Assembly: GCA_934725835.1 (NCBI GenBank)
Contig: CAKVCR010000004.1
Coordinates: forward strand, 1 to 30,741
Source of the DNA: an uncultured Odoribacter sp.
GTDB lineage: Bacteria > Bacteroidota > Bacteroidia > Bacteroidales > Marinifilaceae
Reading direction: 5' to 3'
DNA: 30,741 nt
Within the stretch, counting starts at the first letter, position 1. Each line of letters starts with the position of its first letter. The notes under the pieces were generated by a model that was not told where the DNA came from, made no database searches, and was given only the letters and a program-made list of their open reading frames with translations. Shown in pieces: positions 25,226-30,741 of this stretch. The position numbers were made by a program, and so were the translations under genes.

Positions 25226-26134
25226 GTGAAAAATAGATCCATACTAAGTTTTAAAAAACAGATAATCGGTTTTTGCTTTGTATTACCAAGCATTATAGGA
25301 CTGATTGCGTTTTTCATAGTTCCTCTTTTTAGTTCATTGGCTTATAGTTTTTCCGATGTTAAACTCACCGAAAATGGCATGTCTACGACTTTAATTGGAT
25401 TTTCAAATTATAGTAATGCGTTGACGAAAAACGCACAATTTTTACCAAAGCTGACACAATCCATATTAAATATGATAATCAATGCTCCTATTGTAGTAAT
25501 ATTTAGTTTTTTTGCTGCTACGCTTTTAAATCAGCAATTTAAAGGCAATAAAATAGCAAGAATAATATTCTTATTGCCTATTGTAATGGCATCGACCGCT
25601 CTAATGAATTTAGATACCTGGGATGTATTTCAAGGAGGAATGAGATCAGGAGGATACAGAGCGGTGGACGCTGCCTCTGCTGTTGAAAATTTCAATTTGA
25701 GTGAATTTTTGATTTTGTATTCAGGACTGCCTGAAGGTTTTATAACATTTTTATCTGATGCTGTGGGAAGAGTGTATGAAATAGTAAGAATGTCCGGAGT
25801 TCAGATTCTGATAATCTTTACAGGACTTCAATCTATTTCACCATCGCTTTATGAAGCGTCAAATGTAGAAGGTGCTACGGCGTGGGAAAATTTTTGGCTT
25901 ATAACTTTTCAGATGGTGAGTCCGGTTTTGCTATTAAGTCTTATTTATTCGATTATCGATTCTTTTACAGCATTTAATAACTGGGTTTTGGTATTGATTG
26001 ACGATACAATGTTCCAGTATCAGCAGTTTGGATTGGCTTCTTCTATGGCGTGGATATATTTTGTTATCATAGCGTTTATTTTGCTAGTGGTTGCGTTCAT
26101 AAGTAGGAAAGGAGTTTATTACGGTGACAATTAA
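25226..26134 (+). CDS. Second carbohydrate ABC permease, LplB-type
   Basis: A 302-residue permease. GTG 25226 follows AAAGGGAG, four bases after the DUF5696 stop. The first helix (GFCFVLPSIIGLIAFFIVPL) and SSLAYSFSDVKL are family-typical. Between helices it has an unusually long exposed loop (about residues 132-185), containing WDVFQGGMRSGGYRAVDAAS and a LYSGLPEGFITFLSDA segment. That loop may contact the surface proteins of the locus. The EAA loop is near residue 208 (LYEASNVEGATAWENFWLIT). It overlaps the next gene by 11 bases. It forms a second translocation pore distinct from that at 18868-20654. Confidence 0.92.
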   Translation: MKNRSILSFKKQIIGFCFVLPSIIGLIAFFIVPLFSSLAYSFSDVKLTENGMSTTLIGFSNYSNALTKNAQFLPKLTQSILNMIINAPIVVIFSFFAATLLNQQFKGNKIARIIFLLPIVMASTALMNLDTWDVFQGGMRSGGYRAVDAASAVENFNLSEFLILYSGLPEGFITFLSDAVGRVYEIVRMSGVQILIIFTGLQSISPSLYEASNVEGATAWENFWLITFQMVSPVLLLSLIYSIIDSFTAFNNWVLVLIDDTMFQYQQFGLASSMAWIYFVIIAFILLVVAFISRKGVYYGDN

Positions 26135-27041
26135 AAAATTGGTTTTTGTTATATGCCGTTCACTCCTTGTGATTGGAATATCATATGTTATTTTATATCC
26201 ACTTGTTGTCAAGTTATCTGTTTCATTGATGTCGGCGGCCGACTTAAAAGATCCTATGGTAAAGTGGTTTGTAAAATCACCAACATTTACTAATTTCTCT
26301 CATGCTGCAGAAGTAATGGAATATGGCAAGGCTTTTTTGAACACATTTATATTAACAGTAATAGTTACATTATTGCAAGTATTATCCTGTACTTTAGCAG
26401 CTTACGGATATGCAAGGCTTAAATTCAAATTCAGTGGCATCTTATTTGCTTTAACGATATTTACTCTTGTTGTTCCGCCGTCAACCTATATGATTTCAAG
26501 TTATATGCAGTTTAGATTTTTTGATCCTCTTGGAATTGTTACACTTATAAAAGGAGATTCAGGAATACTTAACAGCTATTTACCATTTGTTCTCAAGGCA
26601 GTAACAGCCTCGGGAATAAGATGCGGGTTGTATATTTACATAATGAGACAGTTTTTCAGAGGATTGCCGAAAGAACTAGAGGAAGCCTCAATGATCGACG
26701 GAGCAGGAACTGTAAAAACTTTTTTTAGCGTTATTTTGCCTAATTCGAAGACTTCATTAATGACTATAGCAATGTTTTCATTTGTCTGGCAGTGGAATGA
26801 TGATTATTTCACTTCGTTGCTTGCACCGGATATGAAATTTTTGACAACAGGTTTAGGCAATCTTCAAAATAAGTTGTTTCTTGCAGCCGGCGGTGGAGCA
26901 ACTCAATTAGATCCTTTGCAGGTTTCGTCATGGTTGAATGCAGGTGCACTGATAACTATTATACCAATAATTTTATTATTTGTAATTTCACAGAAATATT
27001 TTGTGCAGGGTATGGAGCATTCGGGGATTACGGGTATATAA
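26124..27041 (+). CDS. Second carbohydrate ABC permease, MalG/YtcP-type
   Basis: A 305-residue permease, partner of the preceding one, starting at GTG 26124 inside its end, with AAAGGAG 12 bases upstream. The first helix (VFVICRSLLVIGISYVILYP), FVKSPTFTNF and TFILTVIVTLLQVLSC follow family order. The EAA loop is near residue 185 (LEEASMIDGAGTVKTFFSVI, then LP). The stop TAA (27039-27041) lies within the 14-base repeat that flanks the IS30 element. The reading frame is complete and ends GITGI, like related proteins, so insertion did not damage it. Transcription of the gene beyond the element may be weakened. Confidence 0.92.
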   Translation: MTIKKLVFVICRSLLVIGISYVILYPLVVKLSVSLMSAADLKDPMVKWFVKSPTFTNFSHAAEVMEYGKAFLNTFILTVIVTLLQVLSCTLAAYGYARLKFKFSGILFALTIFTLVVPPSTYMISSYMQFRFFDPLGIVTLIKGDSGILNSYLPFVLKAVTASGIRCGLYIYIMRQFFRGLPKELEEASMIDGAGTVKTFFSVILPNSKTSLMTIAMFSFVWQWNDDYFTSLLAPDMKFLTTGLGNLQNKLFLAAGGGATQLDPLQVSSWLNAGALITIIPIILLFVISQKYFVQGMEHSGITGI

Positions 27042-27046
27042 AGGAG
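27033..27046 (+). repeat. Left copy of 14-base direct repeat flanking the IS
   Basis: GGTATATAAAGGAG, including the permease stop and the ribosome binding site of the original downstream gene. An identical copy is at 28313-28326. Read as a target duplication, though long for IS30. Confidence 0.65.
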
Positions 27047-27073
27047 GCGCGTTGTAAAATGAAGCTGCAATAG
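27047..27073 (+). repeat. Left terminal inverted repeat of IS30 element
   Basis: Begins GCGCGTTGTAAAATG and ends GCTGCAATAG; aligns at 19 of 27 positions with the complement of 28285-28311. Confidence 0.65.
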
Positions 27074-27151
27074 TACCAATAAAAAACCATAGTGACGATC
27101 CAGTGGTAGAATTAAGTTACCACACAAAAAACTCCAAAAGGATCGAACACT

Positions 27152-28191
27152 ATGGACATTCAGAATTATACTACTGAACATCGCAAAGGGCAACACCTTT
27201 TAGCAGAAGAACGCCACGAAAATGAAGTGCGGTTAAAGGACGGCTGGTCACCTTACCGAATTGCGAAACATCTGGGCAGAGCATACAACACCATCAAGAA
27301 TGAAATTGCCCGAGGGACAGTATACCTGTACAACGGCAAGGTTGCTCGATACAAAGCGAAGGCCGGAGAGCAGCAATACAAAGATAACCGCCGCAACAGC
27401 CGCCGACAGTAGAAGCGGTTGGAAGTTTATTCCTTCATCAACTATGTGGAAGAATGGTTCGCCAAGAGTTGGTCACTGGACGCCAGTGTTGGAAAAGCAC
27501 TTAAATCCGGAAAGTTCCATCGAGGGCAGATAGTTTGTACCAAAACCCTATACAACTATGTGGACAATGGGTTGATCGGGATCAAAAAAACATTGATCTG
27601 CCAGAGAAGTTAAAACGCAACACAAAGAAGGAAAAAGTGCGAAAACACAAGCGGGTTCTTGGCGACAGCATTGAATTGCGCCCTGAAAGCGTGGAATTGC
27701 GGGAGGAATTTGGTCACTGGGAAGTGGATACCGTCTTGGGCAGCAAATATGAGGATGAGCCCTGCACCGTAACGATGACAGAAAGAAAAACTCGTAATTC
27801 CATCTGGATCAAGGCAGCTAATCACACGGCTGACGCGGTTCAAGAGGCAATTCAAAGCATCATGGACTACTTTGGAATTAAGGCATCTACTGTTTTCAAG
27901 AGTGTTACCGGAGATAATGGATCTGAATTTGCAAGGCTGGCAGAATTGGCATCCCAAGGCACCAGTGTTTACTTTACCCATCCGTATTCATCCTGGGAAA
28001 AGGGCACAAATGAATGCCACAACAGACTGCTGCGCAGATTCATTCCCAAGGGTGTCAGTATGGCAGGGTGCTCGATAGAAGACATTGCTTACATGGCCGA
28101 TTGGGCCAATACGCTGCCGAGAAAAATCCTGGGCTACCGGACACCGGAGGAGCTGTTTGACGAAGAACTGGACCGAATCTACGCCATCTGA
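27152..28191 (+). pseudogene. IS30-family transposase, nonsense and frameshift
   Basis: About 346 codons. The N-terminal helix-turn-helix (LKDGWSPYRIAKHLGRAYNT, then IKNEIARG) is complete. An in-frame TAG (27410-27412) interrupts it, after which the same frame continues through VYSFINYVEEWFAKSWSLDA and GQIVCTKTLYNYVDNGLIGI. At an A7 run (27584-27590) the reading moves by one to the frame that carries the catalytic part. That part has Asp in FGHWEVDTVLGSK, Asp in VTGDNGSEF and Glu in WEKGTNECHNRLLRRFIPKG, a complete IS30 DDE set. The end is YRTPEELFDEELDRI. Two separate lesions make it inactive in this copy, though the A7 shift alone could be a sequencing loss or slippage. Confidence 0.85.
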
Positions 28192-28200
28192 GCGCCGGCT

Positions 28201-28257
28201 GCGGTTTGTTCTTCCTCCGGTCGGGGCTTCGCCCCTCCCTCCAGAAGAACAAACCGC
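28201..28257. repeat. Strong nested hairpin after the transposase
   Basis: GCGGTTTGTTCTTC (28201-28214) pairs exactly with GAAGAACAAACCGC (28244-28257). A smaller GGGGC-TTC-GCCCC hairpin sits within the loop. No T tract follows. It may insulate the transposase or act as an RNA structure inside the element. Confidence 0.55.
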
Positions 28258-28284
28258 CCTCACAAAGATCGTCACTTGTCAAAA

Positions 28285-28311
28285 TTATTGCAACTTGCTA
28301 TTGCAATTCGC
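28285..28311 (-). repeat. Right terminal inverted repeat of IS30 element
   Basis: The complement begins GCGAATTGCAATAGC and continues AAGTTGCAATAA; imperfect partner of 27047-27073. Confidence 0.65.
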
Positions 28312-28312
28312 T

Positions 28313-28326
28313 GGTATATAAAGGAG
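28313..28326 (+). repeat. Right copy of 14-base direct repeat flanking the IS
   Basis: GGTATATAAAGGAG, identical to 27033-27046. Its AAGGAG supplies the ribosome binding site of the gene at 28334. Confidence 0.65.
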
Positions 28327-28333
28327 AATTTTT

Positions 28334-30741
28334 ATGAAAAAAAATAGATTGATTTCTTTGTTGATTGTCTTATCTTTAATTTTTACTACAATACTTCCGA
28401 GTTTAAATTCGTTTGTAAATGCGGCTGAAGATATAATAATTAAAGATGATTGCACTGATTTGAATAAAATATCTTGCCAGTCGGGAAATGTTATTGTACA
28501 CGACGGTAATTATTTTATAATAGACCCGTCAAAGCCGCATATGAGCGGTGAGTTGATATATAAAGTGCCGTTAAACTCCAAGGTTACTTTTTCTGTAAAA
28601 AGTTACGGTACCGATGTTTTTGGATGGAAGGTTTCAGGATCAAATAACGGTTTTGATTTTACCGAATCTGCTGTTACAGATAACAAGCCCTCGACTCCAG
28701 ACGGTAACGGTTGGTATAATTATGATATCACTCTGGAAAATGTAGGCTGTAATTTTGTAAAAATTGAGTATCCTTACATTGAAGATGTCTGGTCAAGCGG
28801 TTGGGCAGCCAAAGTGGATAAGGTTGAAGTGACAGGTGAAAAAACATCTGATGAATTTGTTGGCGTTGACCAACTTGATGACAGTAGTAATTTGTATGAT
28901 TTTTCAGGTGGTATAGAGTTATACAATTCTGAGGCTTTCCAGAAATATTTTATATATAAAGCTTATGTTGAGTATGATTTTGAGCCTGGAAACAATCTTT
29001 ATATTGAAGGTTGTATAAAAGACAAGGGTGTAGACGCTTCGCGTTTCGAAGTGTATTCATCGCTTGATGGAGTAAATTATCAAAAGCAAACGGGAGTAAC
29101 CTCGGACAGTATAAGGGATAATTATTGGCTTGATCAAAAAACAACATATGAAAATCTTAATGCAATTAAGGTAAGGGTATATTTCCCCCCAGAGTATAAT
29201 GACTGGTTTGCAATGTTAAATCAGGTGATAATAAGTAAACCAAAATATGCAACATTGCTTTATGAGGATCATGCTGACAGTCTTAACACTGTCTCAAAAA
29301 CAAGCGGTAATATAGTCATTAACGGTAACGATTTCTTTATGCAGGATGAAGCCGATCCTGAGGAAAATAGTTTTATTGAGTACAAGGTCAATCCCGGTAA
29401 CGACTTTGTATTTAACGGACTTATTGGCGATAAAGGTGAAGGACATCAGGACTTTGTTGTAAAAGGTTCTAATGACGGATCAGTTTTTGAAGAAATAATC
29501 TGTGTAAAAATTACTGATATTGTCAGCGATTATTGGGCGTATAATACATATTATTCTGAAGATGTAAATTACAGTAATATCAGAATTTATTTTCCAAGCG
29601 ATATAAAGAATTGGGCGGCTCTAATAGATTTTGTTGCCTCTTATGAAAAAACTTCAGCTGAGGATATTGCTGACGGCAGCGGAAAATATTTAAATTTAAC
29701 TTCAAACATATTATCCGATAAAGACAGTTACGATAAATTTTATAAAGTGGCTGGAAAAGATATAGGGAAAAATTATTTGGTTTATGATACTGAATTTGGC
29801 GCTGCTGCTGAAATAATAGTCCGCGAGCGAAGTGAGTTGAAAATTGCTAATTGGCAATTCAAATCAACTGACGATGATTTTTATGCTCAAAAAGAAGGTT
29901 TGTTTGACAGCAAAACTCCTAATTCTGCATCAAAGTATAAAGCAGAACTTGCGAATAGGACTTTTATAAAGCGTGAGGGTGACTTCAGTTATTATAAATA
30001 TGAAATAGCAAGTATTGAAGGTAAAACTCTTAAAATTATATATCCCGATTATAGCGTTTTTGGAAAAACCGTTTTTGTTGAATCTGTAAAACTGAATGAA
30101 AAAGATGTTACAAATGATTATTTATATAAATCCGATAATATTTCTTCTTCGTTCGAACAGACGGGCGAGGGCAGCGGTGCCGGATATATAACTTATAAAA
30201 TAACCCGTGGCACCGATATGCAATTTGGGACTATTAATTTCGATAATGTATGGAATTATGACATCGAGATATCAAATGATAACATTAGGTATCAGCCTTT
30301 AGATATAACCCACAATATCATAAGGACCGATTCGCGCAAATGGATTTATGTTAATAATTATGCAAACAATATTGATGCGCAATTTGTCAGAATTTGGTTC
30401 AGTGATTGTAATGAAAAATATGATTGGCATTCATTATTGGATTATGTCAAGTTTGGAAAAGGCTTATCCGAAGCTTATACTGACAATGATGGTTTGCCAA
30501 TATCTCCTGATGAGTTAAAAGGTGAATATGAACCGATAACATTTGATAATATACTAACTCCTTCAGATTCTTTTGAACTGTTTATGGGTGGCAATGATTT
30601 TACAAGTGATATGGATGGGATTATCGCGAGTTCTGATAATCTGTTACGTGAAAATAATAGAATCGATTCTTACAATGGATTTATATATCCCAACAAGATT
30701 CCTGCAAAAGTACCTGAGAAGTATGGTTATATTACTTATAA
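28334..30741 (+). CDS. Very large secreted protein with repeated discoidin-like modules (partial)
   Basis: Open from ATG 28334 (AAGGAG seven bases upstream) to the window end, at least 802 residues, with no stop in frame. The signal peptide is MKKNRLISLLIVLSLIFTTI and onward, to about residue 32. About five successive beta modules of 120-150 residues follow (about 33-172, 176-312, 313-445, 450-600, 605-725). Each tends to end in a block like SDYWAYNTYYSEDVNYSNIR, IYFPSDIKNWAALIDFV, or VRIWFSDCNEKYDWHSLLDY. The second and third hold the SxDGxxY/F motif (SSLDGVNYQ, SNDGSVFEE). The same module occurs once in the broken hydrolase at 9555-12396. They look like galactose-binding (discoidin-type) carbohydrate-binding domains. 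A catalytic or binding domain may lie beyond the window. Before insertion of the IS the start codon lay directly after the last permease. Confidence 0.88.
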   Translation, partial: MKKNRLISLLIVLSLIFTTILPSLNSFVNAAEDIIIKDDCTDLNKISCQSGNVIVHDGNYFIIDPSKPHMSGELIYKVPLNSKVTFSVKSYGTDVFGWKVSGSNNGFDFTESAVTDNKPSTPDGNGWYNYDITLENVGCNFVKIEYPYIEDVWSSGWAAKVDKVEVTGEKTSDEFVGVDQLDDSSNLYDFSGGIELYNSEAFQKYFIYKAYVEYDFEPGNNLYIEGCIKDKGVDASRFEVYSSLDGVNYQKQTGVTSDSIRDNYWLDQKTTYENLNAIKVRVYFPPEYNDWFAMLNQVIISKPKYATLLYEDHADSLNTVSKTSGNIVINGNDFFMQDEADPEENSFIEYKVNPGNDFVFNGLIGDKGEGHQDFVVKGSNDGSVFEEIICVKITDIVSDYWAYNTYYSEDVNYSNIRIYFPSDIKNWAALIDFVASYEKTSAEDIADGSGKYLNLTSNILSDKDSYDKFYKVAGKDIGKNYLVYDTEFGAAAEIIVRERSELKIANWQFKSTDDDFYAQKEGLFDSKTPNSASKYKAELANRTFIKREGDFSYYKYEIASIEGKTLKIIYPDYSVFGKTVFVESVKLNEKDVTNDYLYKSDNISSSFEQTGEGSGAGYITYKITRGTDMQFGTINFDNVWNYDIEISNDNIRYQPLDITHNIIRTDSRKWIYVNNYANNIDAQFVRIWFSDCNEKYDWHSLLDYVKFGKGLSEAYTDNDGLPISPDELKGEYEPITFDNILTPSDSFELFMGGNDFTSDMDGIIASSDNLLRENNRIDSYNGFIYPNKIPAKVPEKYGYITY

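Larger units (their letters stand above)
27047..28311 (+). mobile_element. IS30-family insertion sequence, inactive
   Basis: About 1265 bp, GC-rich compared with the flanking operon. The ends form imperfect inverted repeats (19 of 27 positions, 27047-27073 and 28285-28311). A 10-base inner inverted pair AGTGACGATC lies at 27091-27100 and 28267-28276. One IS30-type transposase fills the interior, broken by an in-frame TAG and a frameshift. The element lies between two operon genes and is flanked by a 14-base direct repeat, so the pre-insertion junction can be reconstructed. The right boundary could shift by one base (28312). Confidence 0.8.

Noticed and set aside
27261..27533. Second ORF inside the IS30 element as an accessory gene
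   Set aside because: Different frame of the transposase coding region with no family match; explained by the single transposase with lesions.
1..30741. CRISPR arrays, tRNA, rRNA and riboswitches
   Set aside because: No regularly spaced repeats, tRNA cloverleaf patterns or known riboswitch cores were found by eye; small structured RNAs could be missed without a covariance search.

Overview
The window reads like a gut-type Clostridia (Oscillospiraceae/Ruminococcaceae-like Bacillota) chromosome. The support is AGGAGG-type ribosome binding sites, TTG and GTG starts, LplB/YtcP-type sugar permeases, DUF5696 and YIP1 family proteins, and a cargo of short mobile-element proteins (LPD28-like, DUF3848-like, DUF3991/Toprim-like) typical of Clostridia conjugative elements. 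No rRNA, tRNA or CRISPR array was seen.

Region 1 (1-8686, plus strand, visibly richer in GC) looks like the cargo part of an integrative conjugative element. It holds a 982-residue secreted beta-rich protein, a 28-residue membrane microprotein and a tight cassette of overlapping uncharacterised cytoplasmic proteins (3130-6074). After a 611-bp gap come a small basic protein, a short acidic protein, a DUF3848-like protein and a DUF3991/Toprim protein split by a frameshift. That frameshift lies on a T TTT TTA heptamer. Two near-identical hairpins punctuate this region.

Region 2 (about 8690-13260, minus strand) is a decaying junction. In order it holds a degenerate DDE transposase 3' end, a fragment of a primary-type sigma factor (regions 3-4), a large secreted glycoside-hydrolase-like gene with two frameshifts and a stop, whose 3' end runs into the sigma fragment, and an AraC-family regulator broken by frameshifts. 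Several of these breaks fall at short homopolymers, so sequencing error has to be separated from real decay.

Region 3 (13350-30741, AT-rich) is a carbohydrate-uptake locus. An intact AraC/cupin regulator on the minus strand diverges from a ten-gene plus-strand operon: solute-binding lipoprotein, 900-residue beta-domain/coiled-coil/solute-binding fusion, two permeases, membrane-anchored NHL protein, YIP1 membrane protein, DUF5696 protein, two more permeases, and a very large secreted protein with repeated discoidin-like modules that runs off the window. No ABC ATPase is encoded, so a shared ATPase of the MsmX type probably powers both permease pairs. The likely role is capture, trimming and import of a complex glycan; the substrate cannot be read from sequence.

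An IS30-family element (27047-28311) with a dead transposase sits exactly between the last permease and the large surface protein. It is flanked by a 14-bp direct repeat that includes the ribosome binding site, so both neighbours stay intact. The surface protein and the broken glycoside hydrolase share one type of module, which suggests both act on the same polymer.
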